From Sinosporangium siamense (GTDB lineage Bacteria; Actinomycetota; Actinomycetes; Streptosporangiales; Streptosporangiaceae), in contig NZ_BOOW01000018.1 of NCBI RefSeq assembly GCF_016863435.1, positions 1 through 64,000 on the forward strand: a stretch of DNA of 64,000 nucleotides, written 5' to 3'. Below, piece by piece: positions 1 through 8,303 of the stretch; position 1 is the stretch's first letter; every line of letters starts with the position of its first letter. A program made the position numbers and the translations under genes. The notes below the pieces were generated by a model, which saw only the letters and a list, made by a program, of their open reading frames with translations, did not search any database and had not been told where the DNA came from.

Positions 1-90
1 GGAGCGCTGCCTTTGGGGAGCGCTGCCTTTGGGGAGCGCTGCCTTTGGGGAGCGCTGCCTTTGGGGAGCGCTGCCTTTGGGGAGCGCTGC
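1..90. repeat. 16-bp tandem repeat at left edge
   Basis: The unit GGAGCGCTGCCTTTGG is repeated head to tail five full times (1-80) plus a 10-base partial copy, with no mismatches between copies. It begins at the first base, so the array probably extends beyond the window. Each unit contains the palindrome AGCGCT. Such perfect short arrays change length easily. No function is visible, and the frames through it look like shadow coding. Confidence 0.9.
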
Positions 91-152
91 CATGTGAGGC
101 CGCGGTCACGTCGTCGCGGGTGCCCGGCCTCGCCCGGCGCCGGATACGCAAA

Positions 153-179
153 GATCTCGCAGTGCCCCACTGCGAGATC
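153..179. terminator. Hairpin, likely terminator of whiB1
   Basis: A perfect 12-bp stem, GATCTCGCAGTG pairing with CACTGCGAGATC around a 3-base loop. On the minus strand it is followed by TTTGCG. It lies about 200 bases downstream of the whiB1 stop, so it could end that transcript. The T-tract is short, so efficiency is uncertain. Confidence 0.5.
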
Positions 180-379
180 CCGCTCTCAACGCCCTTGGGG
201 GTCCGTCGGATGTGGAGGTCGGCCTGCTGAAATCCTCAGAAAGGCCGGGCCGTTGTCGTTAGCGGTCTGGGTCCGTGGAAGACTATGTGTTCTTCACCGC
301 AAGACGCCGGAGCGAGAGCAGGTGGAAGTCTCCAGAAGATGTCGGCTGTCAAGGTCGGGGGCGCGAAGGCCCCTGGGGG

Positions 380-634
380 TCAGACCGAGGCGCGTGCGCG
401 TGCGCGGGCCGTGCGGCGCTTGAGGGCGCGACGCTCGTCCTCGCTCAGGCCGCCCCAGACGCCGGCGTCCTGGCCGGACTCAAGGGCCCACTTCAGGCAG
501 GCTTCGCTGACGGTGCACTGCCTGCAGACCTGCTTGGCTTCCTCGATCTGCATCAGCGCGGGGCCGGTGTTGCCGATCGGGAAGAACAGCTCGGGGTCCA
601 CGTCACGGCAGGCAGCTCGGTGGCGCCAGTCCAT
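380..634 (-). CDS. whiB1: WhiB1-type iron-sulfur transcriptional regulator
   Basis: 84 residues, the normal length for WhiB1/WblE. The four cluster-binding cysteines are visible: one in AACRD and three in the VCRQCTVSEAC stretch (Cx2Cx5C). The G[VI]WGG turn appears as GVWGG, and the C-terminus is a basic tail. The family carries a 4Fe-4S cluster that reacts with nitric oxide, and WhiB1 binds the principal sigma factor. The chosen ATG (complement at 632-634) begins MDWRH as in known WhiB1 proteins and has a GAAGGAG ribosome site 7 bases upstream; a longer in-frame extension is not family-like. Monocistronic, with a CRP-like box upstream. Confidence 0.95.
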   Translation of the reverse strand: MDWRHRAACRDVDPELFFPIGNTGPALMQIEEAKQVCRQCTVSEACLKWALESGQDAGVWGGLSEDERRALKRRTARARARASV

Positions 635-691
635 GCGTTCCACTCCTTCGTGTGAGGAGCCTCTTGCGCGGCTCCTAGTGCGGCAAACGCT

Positions 692-707
692 TGTGAAGCA
701 TTTCACT
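692..707. promoter_or_regulatory. CRP-like binding site upstream of whiB1
   Basis: TGTGA-AGCATT-TCACT matches the CRP consensus TGTGA-N6-TCACA at 9 of 10 defined bases. It lies about 58 bases upstream of the whiB1 start. In Mycobacterium tuberculosis the whiB1 promoter is known to be controlled by the CRP protein Rv3676, so position and motif agree with family knowledge. Binding here is inferred. Confidence 0.55.
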
Positions 708-914
708 AGCCGTCGCGAACAGGTCCCGGCCCATGGAGGTCCGGGGGGTTCGTATGATCGCCGGGCCTGTGAGGTGCAGGTCCACCGCAAAGGTCCTACG
801 TTCCGACGTCATTCTTGAGAGTGTCAGCCACGCTCAGTACACGCAAGAGGTTTGGACTGAAGTTTTGACGGTCATGGATGTCGGATCCGTCACACTATGA
901 CGGAATGTAACCAA

Positions 915-1955
915 CTAGACCAGAACTTGTAACGCTTGCGGGATAGAGCGGAAGGTCACCCGCTCACGTTCGCCCAGGTAGTCGCCGTCCAGCTGGAACG
1001 CCGTCGGCCGCTCCGCCGTGAGTGTGAATTCGGCCTCATCGTGCAACTGGAAGAGGTTCCGGCCGATCGGCAGAGTGTCCCGCTCGCCCAGAATCTGCGG
1101 CACGAGGGCCAGGATGTTGCTCAGCTTCAAACGGCGCAACCCCAGCATGTCGAGACCGGTGTCGAAGCTCGACCACGGCGTGGGGGTCACCGGATATTGT
1201 CCGACATATGTCCAGGGAGAGGTGTTCGTGATGATCGCCATGAACACTCCGTCGGTGGAAGAGATGCCTGGCCCCTCGACCGACATCGCCGCGTGCCGCC
1301 GGTCGGTCATGAGGAAGTGGCGCAGCGCCGTGCCCATGTAGAGCGTGTGCCTCGCCGTATATCCCGCGCTTCTGAGGCCCTCCACGGCCCGGATCACCTC
1401 GGCGTCGTAGCCGAGACCCGAACAGAACGTGAAGTATCTGCTCTCGTCCTCCCAGAGCGCCTGGCCGAGCCCCACTGAACGGCGGCGTCCGTCGCGCAGC
1501 GCCTCCAGGATCGCGCCGGTGGCCTCCACGGGGTCGTTGGGCAGGCCCAATGCCCGCGCGAAGACGTTCGCGCTGCCACCGGGGATCACCGCCAGCGCCG
1601 GCCGCCGTGCTGCCCCGCCGTCGACGGCCGGCCTGGACCGGCCCCCGGATCTTGTGCGGGGGGCACGTCCGCCGGGACCGTCCGTATCGGAGCCGGCCGG
1701 GGGAGCATGATCGTCGAGGTCGCTTGGGGTGAGCAGGCCGTTGACGGTCTCGTTGACCGTTCCGTCGCCGCCGAGCACCACCACCACGTCATAACCCTTG
1801 GCGTGAGCGTTGCTCGCCAGGACCGCCGCGTGCCCGCGATAACACGTTTCCTCCACGGAAAGATCGACGGCCGCGCCGAGTGCCCGGATGAGCACGTCGG
1901 TGGTGCGCGAATGGGTGGTGGTCGCCTTCGGATTGACCAGGAGCATGGCCCGCAT
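915..1955 (-). CDS. Diacylglycerol kinase-family lipid kinase (DagK/YegS-like)
   Basis: 346 residues. The catalytic-domain signature GGDGTVNETVNG follows an N-terminal MLLVNPKA strand, and PGGSANVFARALG matches the second conserved block (G[GT][STA]xN). The C-terminal half is the beta-rich domain of the DAGK/sphingosine-kinase fold. The enzyme would phosphorylate a lipid such as diacylglycerol at the membrane using ATP; the true substrate cannot be read from sequence. A GTG/ATG-rich start region gives two choices: MRAMLLVNPK (used here) places the first beta strand normally, while a start 9 codons earlier is possible. A low-complexity Pro/Gly/Asp insert sits between the two motifs. Confidence 0.85.
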   Translation of the reverse strand: MRAMLLVNPKATTTHSRTTDVLIRALGAAVDLSVEETCYRGHAAVLASNAHAKGYDVVVVLGGDGTVNETVNGLLTPSDLDDHAPPAGSDTDGPGGRAPRTRSGGRSRPAVDGGAARRPALAVIPGGSANVFARALGLPNDPVEATGAILEALRDGRRRSVGLGQALWEDESRYFTFCSGLGYDAEVIRAVEGLRSAGYTARHTLYMGTALRHFLMTDRRHAAMSVEGPGISSTDGVFMAIITNTSPWTYVGQYPVTPTPWSSFDTGLDMLGLRRLKLSNILALVPQILGERDTLPIGRNLFQLHDEAEFTLTAERPTAFQLDGDYLGERERVTFRSIPQALQVLV

Positions 1956-2203
1956 GTCGCCAGCGTATCCGGCACCACACACGTCTCAGGTCCCGCAGCC
2001 GGAAGGAGACCGGCCTCACCTGGCCCGGCGGGAATATACGCGATATATACGCCTCCTCTACAGCGGCGGAGCAGAGTGTTTGTCGTACGGGGGAATGTGG
2101 AGCGCGGGTCGTTTCGGGGGACGGCGGGAAATCCGCTAGAGACGGCCCGCGCCACTGCACGCCTCGACCGCGCCCGAGGTGTGCTGCGAGTAGGGTTTCC
2201 AGC

Positions 2204-2596
2204 GTGTCGAACCGTCCGCTGCCCCTGTATCTCGCCGCCGTCGTCGTCGCGCTCGAGGGCCTGACCGCCCTCGGGCTCGGCGCTTCCGTCGCGGTCGAGA
2301 CCTTCGCAGGCTCCCCGGAGAGCCTCACCTCGTCGATCGGCGTGGCCGTGTTCGGCGTTCTGGTCGGGGCCGCGCTGCTGTGGGTGGCTTACGGGCTGCT
2401 GCGGGGCGAGCGCTGGGGGCGCGGGCCGGGCGTGGTGGCACAGATCTTCCTCGCCCCGGTCGCGGTCACATTGATCCAGTCCGACCGCTATGTGATGGGC
2501 ATCGTCGTGGCGGTCGTCGCCGTCCTCGGCCTCGTGGGCCTCCTGGCCCCCGCTACCACGGCGGTCCTCTACCACGACGACGACAAACGTCGCTGA
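2204..2596 (+). CDS. Small integral membrane protein, four predicted helices
   Basis: 130 residues starting at GTG (2204). About four hydrophobic segments are visible: residues ~7-28, ~43-66, ~76-92 and ~97-120. It ends in a charged YHDDDKRR tail. It resembles the small uncharacterised integral membrane proteins common in actinomycetes; no catalytic motif is present. It is divergent from the lipid kinase and convergent with the sigma-factor operon, so context gives no function. Function unknown. Confidence 0.7.
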   Translation: MSNRPLPLYLAAVVVALEGLTALGLGASVAVETFAGSPESLTSSIGVAVFGVLVGAALLWVAYGLLRGERWGRGPGVVAQIFLAPVAVTLIQSDRYVMGIVVAVVAVLGLVGLLAPATTAVLYHDDDKRR

Positions 2597-2640
2597 AGTC
2601 CCTTCACGGGCTTGGACGGGCTATCCGGGGAGGAAAACCT

Positions 2641-2682
2641 CGTGGCCCCGGCTCCGCGCTGGTGAGCGGAGCGAGGGCCACG
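2641..2682. terminator. Bidirectional hairpin between convergent genes
   Basis: A long imperfect stem: CGTGGCCC at 2641-2648 pairs with GGGCCACG at 2675-2682, and the inner arms GCTCCGC/GCGGAGC continue it. It lies between the membrane-protein stop and the sigma-factor stop, so it can serve both transcripts. Confidence 0.6.
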
Positions 2683-2708
2683 GTGGGTGGTCTTGGGGCC
2701 TCCGGCGG

Positions 2709-3488
2709 TCAGTCGTCGGCGGTGAGGCCCTCGCGGAGCTGGGCGAGGGTGCGGGCGAGCAGACGGGACACGTGCATCTGCGAGATGCCGAGCTCCGTCG
2801 CGATCTGCGACTGAGTCATGTTGCCGAAGAACCGCAGCAGCAGGATGCGCTTCTCACGCGGTGGCAGGCGCTCAAGCAACGGCTTAAGCGACTCGCGGTA
2901 TTCGACGCCCTCCAGCGACTCGTCCATGATGCCGAGCGAGTCGGCCACGGCCGGCGCGTCGTCGTCGCCGGAGTCGGGCGCGTCCAGAGACACCGTGGAA
3001 TAGGCGTTGGCCGACTCCAGGCCCTCCAGGACCTCTTCCTCGGTCATCTGCAGGTGTGTGGCCAGCTCCGCCACGGTGGGCGCGCGGCCCTCGCGCTGGG
3101 ACAGCTCGCTGATCGCCTTGGTGAGCGACAGCTTGAGCTCCTGGAGCCGCCGCGGCACACGGACGGCCCACCCTTTGTCGCGGAAATGGCGTTTGATCTC
3201 GCCCACGATCGTCGGGGTGGCGTAGGTGGAGAACTCCACCCCTCGAGCGAGGTCGAACCGGTCGATCGACTTGATCAGACCGATCGTCGCCACCTGCGTG
3301 AGGTCGTCGAGCCACTCCCCGCGGTTCCTGAACCGGCGGGCGAGGTATTCCACCAAGGGCAGGTGGAGCTCCACGAGCTCGTCCCTGATCCGCTGGCGCC
3401 GAGGATCGTCACCGGGCAACTCCGCCAGTTCCGCGAAGAGCGTGCGCGCGCGCACCCGGTCGGGCACCGCACTGTCGCTGGCGGCCAT
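2709..3488 (-). CDS. SigB/SigF-type stress RNA polymerase sigma factor
   Basis: About 259 residues with sigma regions 2 to 4 in order. Region 2 has the core-binding segment DDLTQVATIGLIKSIDRF and the -10 recognition helix ATPTIVGEIKRHFRD. Region 3 runs around residues ~120-170. Region 4 ends in the helix-turn-helix MTQSQIATELGISQMHVSRL. This is the SigF/SigB subfamily, which is held inactive by an RsbW-type kinase; that partner is the gene immediately upstream. The ATG used here has GAAAGGA 8 bases upstream. An alternative GTG 7 codons earlier overlaps the preceding stop (GTGA) and would couple translation of the pair. Confidence 0.9.
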   Translation of the reverse strand: MAASDSAVPDRVRARTLFAELAELPGDDPRRQRIRDELVELHLPLVEYLARRFRNRGEWLDDLTQVATIGLIKSIDRFDLARGVEFSTYATPTIVGEIKRHFRDKGWAVRVPRRLQELKLSLTKAISELSQREGRAPTVAELATHLQMTEEEVLEGLESANAYSTVSLDAPDSGDDDAPAVADSLGIMDESLEGVEYRESLKPLLERLPPREKRILLLRFFGNMTQSQIATELGISQMHVSRLLARTLAQLREGLTADD

Positions 3489-3505
3489 GGCTCGAGTCCT
3501 TTCCG

Positions 3506-3934
3506 TCACGCCGGCCTCGCCGCGCCTCGGCGCTTGCGCAGCACGATCGCCATGCGGTCGGGGGAGTCGGTCGCCGCCTCGACGTCGTCGGCCAGAGCGG
3601 TGAGCACCATCCAGGCGAAGTCATCACGCTTCGGTGGAGACGTGAGCAGAGTGTTGACCTCGACTCTCACCTGCATCTCCTGGCCGGTCAACTCGAACTC
3701 GGCTGTGAGATCGGTGCCGGGGACCGCCTGAGTCAGCAACATGGCGCAGGCCTCGTCGACCGCGATCCGCAGGTCCTCGATCTCGTCCAGGGTGAAGTCG
3801 AGCCGCGCGGCAAGCCCGGCGGTAGCCGTGCGCAGCACCGACAAATAGGCGCTCGCAGCGGGCAACCGGACGCTCACCACGTCGCGGATGCCACCGGAGA
3901 CGTCCGTAGCACGCGCCGCCATTTCGTCTGTCAC
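3506..3934 (-). CDS. RsbW-like anti-sigma factor / ATP-binding serine kinase
   Basis: 142 residues of the small GHKL fold. The N-box-like stretch EIEDLRIAVDEACAMLL is clear. In the family this domain binds the SigB/SigF-type sigma factor and phosphorylates a STAS anti-anti-sigma protein. No STAS gene is adjacent, so the antagonist must be elsewhere. The G1/G2 glycine-rich loops are weak, as in many actinomycete RsbW/UsfX proteins. Transcribed first in a two-gene operon with the sigma factor. The GTG start is preceded by GGAGG at short spacing; an ATG four codons in is possible. Confidence 0.82.
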   Translation of the reverse strand: MTDEMAARATDVSGGIRDVVSVRLPAASAYLSVLRTATAGLAARLDFTLDEIEDLRIAVDEACAMLLTQAVPGTDLTAEFELTGQEMQVRVEVNTLLTSPPKRDDFAWMVLTALADDVEAATDSPDRMAIVLRKRRGAARPA

Positions 3935-4024
3935 GTTCCTCCTCGTGCAGAGCCGCTTAGTTGCAACCTACAGCCACTCGACCCCTGCTTGCGGACTGAG
4001 ACTCGCGATGAGGTGAAAAAGGTC

Positions 4025-4058
4025 AGGCCCCGTGTGGGCTTGTCACCACACGGGGCCT
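4025..4058 (-). terminator. Rho-independent terminator of sodN
   Basis: A near-perfect 13-bp stem (AGGCCCCGTGTGG with CCACACGGGGCCT). On the minus strand it is followed by a TTTTT tract. It sits about 50 bases past the sodN stop and also ahead of the anti-sigma start, so it insulates the two. Confidence 0.85.
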
Positions 4059-4109
4059 GTTCGCCTGAGATCGGGTGAGGCGTCGCCTTCAATCGATCAG
4101 CGAAGTGAT

Positions 4110-4511
4110 CTAGGCGGCCTTGGTGGCCCAGAAGATCTTCGAGATCTCGTCAATCTTGGCGAGCAGCGTCTCGGCCTTGTCGACGTCGACCGTGCCCTTG
4201 GCGCCGGCCGCGCCGGCGAGCTTGGTGGCGTCCCAGAAGAGCTGGTGAAGCTGAGGGTACTGCTCAAGGTGCGGAGGCTTGAAGTAGTCGGTCCACAGCA
4301 CCCAGAGGTGGTGCTTGACCAGCTCGGCCCGCTCCTCCTTGATCGACAGCGCGCGGCTGCGGAAGACGGGGTCCTCGTTCGCCGCGTACTTCTCCATGAT
4401 GGCCTTGACGGACTCCGCCTCGATCCGCGCCTGCGCCGGGTCATAAACGCCACAGGGCAGGTCACAGTGCGCGGACGCGACCTGCGCGGGCCGCATCAGT
4501 CGTGTAAGCAT
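4110..4511 (-). CDS. sodN: Nickel-containing superoxide dismutase
   Basis: 133 residues as translated. The nickel hook HCDLPCGVYDP is present after a 14-residue leader (MLTRLMRPAQVASA). Removal of that leader exposes the N-terminal His, which together with the two Cys thiolates and backbone nitrogens coordinates Ni. The rest is the four-helix SodN bundle. The enzyme dismutates superoxide in the cytoplasm. The processing peptidase sodX is divergently placed, as in Streptomyces. In streptomycetes sodN is controlled by nickel through Nur; no convincing Nur box was found in the 210-base intergenic stretch. Confidence 0.97.
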   Translation of the reverse strand: MLTRLMRPAQVASAHCDLPCGVYDPAQARIEAESVKAIMEKYAANEDPVFRSRALSIKEERAELVKHHLWVLWTDYFKPPHLEQYPQLHQLFWDATKLAGAAGAKGTVDVDKAETLLAKIDEISKIFWATKAA

Positions 4512-4721
4512 CGGGGAATCCTTCCGTGATGCTGGGTGTCAGTTTGATCCATGAGGGTTCCTTGCCGGGCCTGGCCGGCCCGACACCGAACCGCCCCGGC
4601 GGCGCGGCACGGTGCTGTCGGCCTCGGCGGGGTCTCGGCTCTCGGAGAGAACAAGAAACGCTCACTAGCGACCTTACTCGCGCCCGATGCGGAAATGCCT
4701 GCCTGGGAGGGCCTTTAGACG

Positions 4722-5030
4722 ATGAGAGTCAGAGTTGAGGGCGAATCCATGCTGCCCGCGCTCCGCCCCGGCGATCGGCTTCTGGTATGTCTTCGCGCCC
4801 AGATCAGGCCGGGAGACCTTGTCCTGGCCCGGCTGCCGGGGGCGGAGGACACGCTGATCGTCAAAAGGGCCGCCTGGGCCACTGAGCAGGGATGGTGGGT
4901 GGAAAGCGACAATCAACGGGCAAGCGGGCGTAAAGACAGTTGGGATTTCGGTCCCGTCCCGGCATCGCTGCTGGTGGGAAGGGTCGTGCTGTGCTATTGG
5001 CCGGTCCGGAGGGCGTGGCTGCGCCCCTAG
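4722..5030 (+). CDS. sodX: SodN maturation peptidase, S26 signal-peptidase family
   Basis: 102 residues. The catalytic Ser lies in GESMLPAL near the N-terminus and the general-base Lys in LIVKRA, both in S26-type spacing. It lacks the transmembrane anchor typical of signal peptidase I, as expected for SodX. Its known role is to remove the SodN propeptide so the nickel hook can form. The position divergent to sodN supports the assignment. Short and highly reduced compared with leader peptidases, but complete. Confidence 0.93.
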   Translation: MRVRVEGESMLPALRPGDRLLVCLRAQIRPGDLVLARLPGAEDTLIVKRAAWATEQGWWVESDNQRASGRKDSWDFGPVPASLLVGRVVLCYWPVRRAWLRP

Positions 5031-5216
5031 AGGCCACCACACGCAGATCATGCGGAACCGTGTGACACAATCGAGCGACGGGTGACCCCCGTGCCCGCAA
5101 GGCGTCACTCTCATCGTGAGGTGAGGTCACCGGCGGCCACCAGTGCCGCCACCGGAGTGCACCTCGGAGTGCCGTCTCATGGAAGGAACCCGTCCGTCTT
5201 ACCTTCAGGGGTCGCT

Positions 5217-6416
5217 GTGGCCGTCACGCCAGTTTCTGTTTCTCATCCGTATCCGCCCGATCTGGACTCCGACCCGGCATTTGCTTTGCACCGGGGCGGG
5301 AAGCTTGAAGTCCGATCTACCGTCCCAGTTAACAATGCCGACGACCTCGCGCTCGCGTATACGCCTGGGGTCGCCCGGGTCTGCACCGCGATAGCCGAGC
5401 AACCCGCCCTGGTGAACGACTACACCTGGGTCTCCAACACCGTGGCCGTCATCACCGACGGCACCGCCGTTCTCGGCCTCGGAGACATCGGCCCCGCCGC
5501 CGCTCTGCCGGTCATGGAGGGCAAGGCACTGCTTTTCAAGCAGTTCGCCAACGTGGACGCCGTGCCCATCGGCCTCGACTGCACCGAGGTCGACGCGCTC
5601 GTCGAGACCATCGTGCGCCTCGCCCCCTCCTTCGGCGGCATCAACCTTGAGGACATCAGCGCCCCGCGCTGCTTCGAGGTCGAAGACCGGCTGCGGCAGG
5701 TGCTCGACATCCCCGTCTTCCACGACGACCAGCACGGCACCGCCATCGTGGCGCTCGCCGCGCTGACCAACGCCGCGAAGCTCACAGGGCGCCCCCTGGC
5801 CGAGCTGCGTGCCGTGGTGGCGGGCGCCGGCGCCTCGGGGGTCGCGGTCACGCGGATCCTCCTCAACGCCGGCATCGGCGACATCGCCGTGTCCGACTCC
5901 AAGGGCATGATCTACGAGGGCAGGGAGGGCCTCAACTCCTTCAAGGCCGCGCTCGCCCGCGACACCAACCGCGGCGGCTACACCGGCTCCACCGAGGAGG
6001 CGCTGGCCGGGGCCGACGTGTTCGTGGGCCTGTCCGGCTCGACGGTCTCCGAGGCCGCCATCGCCTCGATGGCACCGGGGGCGATCGTCTTCGCCCTCTC
6101 CAACCCGACACCCGAGGTTCACCCCGAGGTCGCGCGCAAGCACGCCCGCGTGGTGGCCACCGGCCGATCCGACTTCCCCAACCAGATCAACAACGTGCTC
6201 GCATTTCCCGGTGTCTTCCGCGGCGCTCTTGACGTCCGCGCGTCGACGATCACCGAGAACATGAAGGTCGCCGCCGCGGTCGCCCTGGCCGAGGTGGTGG
6301 GTGACGACCTCAGCGAGGACTACGTCATTCCGAGCCCGTTCGACGAGCGGGTCGCCCCCGCCGTCACCGCCGCTGTGGCCGCCCAGGCGCGCCTGGACGG
6401 CGTCGCTCGCCTTTGA
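5217..6416 (+). CDS. NAD(P)-dependent malic enzyme
   Basis: About 399 residues. It contains the malic-enzyme core: YTPGVARVC with the catalytic Tyr, VITDGTAVLGLGDIG, the metal-binding EDISAP segment, FHDDQHGTA, the Rossmann motif VVAGAGASGVAV, and the NQINNVLAFPGVFRGALD block. It decarboxylates malate to pyruvate, linking the TCA cycle to gluconeogenic and lipid precursors. The frame stays open to 5082, but homology begins just after the GTG at 5217, which has an AGGGG ribosome site, so that start is preferred. Length fits the short bacterial malic-enzyme class without the phosphotransacetylase tail. Confidence 0.92.
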   Translation: MAVTPVSVSHPYPPDLDSDPAFALHRGGKLEVRSTVPVNNADDLALAYTPGVARVCTAIAEQPALVNDYTWVSNTVAVITDGTAVLGLGDIGPAAALPVMEGKALLFKQFANVDAVPIGLDCTEVDALVETIVRLAPSFGGINLEDISAPRCFEVEDRLRQVLDIPVFHDDQHGTAIVALAALTNAAKLTGRPLAELRAVVAGAGASGVAVTRILLNAGIGDIAVSDSKGMIYEGREGLNSFKAALARDTNRGGYTGSTEEALAGADVFVGLSGSTVSEAAIASMAPGAIVFALSNPTPEVHPEVARKHARVVATGRSDFPNQINNVLAFPGVFRGALDVRASTITENMKVAAAVALAEVVGDDLSEDYVIPSPFDERVAPAVTAAVAAQARLDGVARL

Positions 6417-6455
6417 GCTTTCTTCGCTCCTTGAGCTTTTCGCCCGAGCTCTTGT

Positions 6456-6480
6456 CGGTCCCCGCCCTGTGCGGGGACCG
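6456..6480 (+). terminator. Hairpin downstream of malic enzyme
   Basis: A perfect 10-bp stem, CGGTCCCCGC/GCGGGGACCG, with a 5-base loop, 40 bases after the malic-enzyme stop. It is GC-rich without a strong T-tract, which is usual for this group. Confidence 0.65.
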
Positions 6481-6628
6481 AGGCATTTAAGGGGGCGGCG
6501 GCCGACTATGCCTCTGCCGCAGGGTGGGCTTTTGCCGTACGAATCTGTTGTCCGCGGTGGCCGTCGCGGCAAGATCTACGGCAGGGGTCCGGGTTGTGCC
6601 ATGGATCGGTGAAATCACGTGGGATATC

Positions 6629-6663
6629 GGAACGCCCTCTCCGCTGTTTGGAGAGGGCGTTCC
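6629..6663. repeat. Perfect 14-bp inverted repeat in gene-free stretch 6417-6902
   Basis: GGAACGCCCTCTCC pairs perfectly with GGAGAGGGCGTTCC around GCTGTTT. With the hairpin at 6456-6480 this is the only structure seen in the 486-base gap between malic enzyme and the next gene. No T-tract follows on either strand, so a second terminator or a structured 5' leader are both possible. The region 6700-6830 is AT-richer and probably carries the promoter of the downstream regulator. Confidence 0.6.
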
Positions 6664-6902
6664 GCGCATTCGCCGTGGGATGCGGAAAAAAGTCGATCTT
6701 GACCTGGGGTCACAACCCGAGTGGGTCCCGATTCTCCTGGTCGTCTATTTCGGTAACCTTTCCGAACGTCTAATATCGATGACGCAACGTGATATAACAA
6801 GGACCCTCTGTCACCACTCTGGGTAAAGGGCCGCTCCCCGTGCGGCGCGCGCAGGCGGGGGAGGCTCCAAGTCCCGCCCACCCCGACCGCCGGAGGAGAG
6901 CC

Positions 6903-8261
6903 ATGGAACGCGCGCCCAACCGATTACTTCAACGACTCATCGCGGAGGCCGGCTTCTCCCATAAAGGGCTGGCCCGGCGGCTCAACGACCTCGGCACCGC
7001 ACGCGGCATCGGGGGTCTGCGATACGACCACAGTTCCGTCCTGCGTTGGATCGGTGGTCAGCGCCCCCGCGACCCGGTGCCCGACCTGCTGGCCGAGATC
7101 TTCGCCCTGCGGCTTGGCCGTCCGGTCGGCTCCGGAGATCTCGGCATGCCCGCCTGCGCGATACCCCTCGACCTCGGACAGGAGTTCACGCGCACGTGGC
7201 AGGAGGGGATCGCGGCGGTGACTGCTTTGTGGCGTGCTGACGTGGAAAGACGTCGATTCTTACTCGACTCGACATTCGCCATCGGCGCCGGGTCCGCCGG
7301 TGCCGTGCGCTGGCTCACCTTGCCGACGGAAGGCCATCCGACCGGCAAGGGCATGCGGCGCGTGGGAATGTCCGACATCGCGGCCATCAGGGAGGTCACC
7401 AGGTCCTTCGGGGAGCTCGACAACCGCTTCGGCGGCGGCCGGGTGCGCTCTGCGGTCGTGAAATATCTCGACACGGCGGTCAGTCCGCTGCTCCATGACG
7501 GCTCGTACGGCGACGCCACCGGCCGTGAACTCGCCTCGGCCACCGCCGAGCTCACCCGGCTCGCCGGCTGGATGGCCTACGACCTCGAACAACACGGACT
7601 CGCCCAGCGATACCTCCTGCAGGCCCTGCGCCTCGCCAGAGGCGCAGGCGACCACAGCCTCGGCGGCGAGATCCTGGCCGGCATGAGTCACCAGGCCATC
7701 TACATCGGGCAACCCTCCCACGCCCTCGACCTCGCCCGTGCCGCCACGCTCTCCGCCCGCCGCGTCGGCGTGCATACGCTCCTCGCCGAAGCCCACGTGC
7801 TCGAAGCCCATGCGCTGGCCGCCCTGGGCGACCGTGCTTCCTGCTCCGCCGCACTCCACGAGGCCGAACTCGCCTTCGACCGCCGCCGGCCGGGCGACGA
7901 GCCCGAGTGGCTCGGCTATTTCGACGAGGCGTATCTTTCCGCGAAGTTCGCGCATTGCTTCCGGGATCTCGGCGACGGGGCCCGTGCCGTACAACACGCG
8001 CGGCGGTCGCTGGAGATGGACACGCGTTATGTGCGGGGGCGCATGTTCAACCTGTCGCTGCTCTCCGCCGGGCTGATTCAAAGCGGCGATCTGGACGAGG
8101 CGTGCGTGGCCGCGGCCGACGCACTGGAACTGGCCGCCGAACTTCAGTCGGCGCGCACGCGCACATATGCCGCCGACCTGCGAAAGCGGCTTGAGCCCTT
8201 CGAAGGGGAATCCCCGGTGCGTGCGCTCACCGAGCGCACAAGGGAATTGACCTCGGTGTGA
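6903..8261 (+). CDS. HTH transcriptional regulator with TPR-like C-terminal domain
   Basis: 452 residues. The N-terminal ~75 residues look like an atypical helix-turn-helix (LIAEAGFSHKGLARRLND ... VLRWIGG). The rest is helical, with TPR-like signatures such as GLAQRYLLQALRLARGAGD, ALAALGDRASCSAALHEAE and GDGARAVQHARRSLEMD. The architecture matches the large family of Streptomyces/Streptosporangium regulators related to NsdA-type repressors of development or secondary metabolism. The ATG has a GGAGGAG site 6 bases upstream; an upstream in-frame start at 6840 lacks one. Ligand and targets are unknown. Confidence 0.75.
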   Translation: MERAPNRLLQRLIAEAGFSHKGLARRLNDLGTARGIGGLRYDHSSVLRWIGGQRPRDPVPDLLAEIFALRLGRPVGSGDLGMPACAIPLDLGQEFTRTWQEGIAAVTALWRADVERRRFLLDSTFAIGAGSAGAVRWLTLPTEGHPTGKGMRRVGMSDIAAIREVTRSFGELDNRFGGGRVRSAVVKYLDTAVSPLLHDGSYGDATGRELASATAELTRLAGWMAYDLEQHGLAQRYLLQALRLARGAGDHSLGGEILAGMSHQAIYIGQPSHALDLARAATLSARRVGVHTLLAEAHVLEAHALAALGDRASCSAALHEAELAFDRRRPGDEPEWLGYFDEAYLSAKFAHCFRDLGDGARAVQHARRSLEMDTRYVRGRMFNLSLLSAGLIQSGDLDEACVAAADALELAAELQSARTRTYAADLRKRLEPFEGESPVRALTERTRELTSV

Positions 8262-8263
8262 AA

Positions 8264-8295
8264 ACAGGGGTCCGCTTTCGCCGGCGGACCCCTGT
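8264..8295. terminator. Bidirectional terminator between convergent genes
   Basis: A perfect 12-bp stem ACAGGGGTCCGC/GCGGACCCCTGT starting 3 bases after the regulator stop and ending 8 bases before the stop of the convergent secreted protein. It serves both transcripts. Confidence 0.85.
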
Positions 8296-8303
8296 CCTGC
8301 CGA

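Noticed and set aside
1-90. CRISPR array
   Set aside because: Units adjoin with no spacers and no cas genes are nearby; it is a simple tandem repeat.
4512-4721. Nur (nickel) box between sodN and sodX
   Set aside because: Regulation by Nur is expected from Streptomyces, but no convincing inverted TTGCA-type motif could be found by eye.
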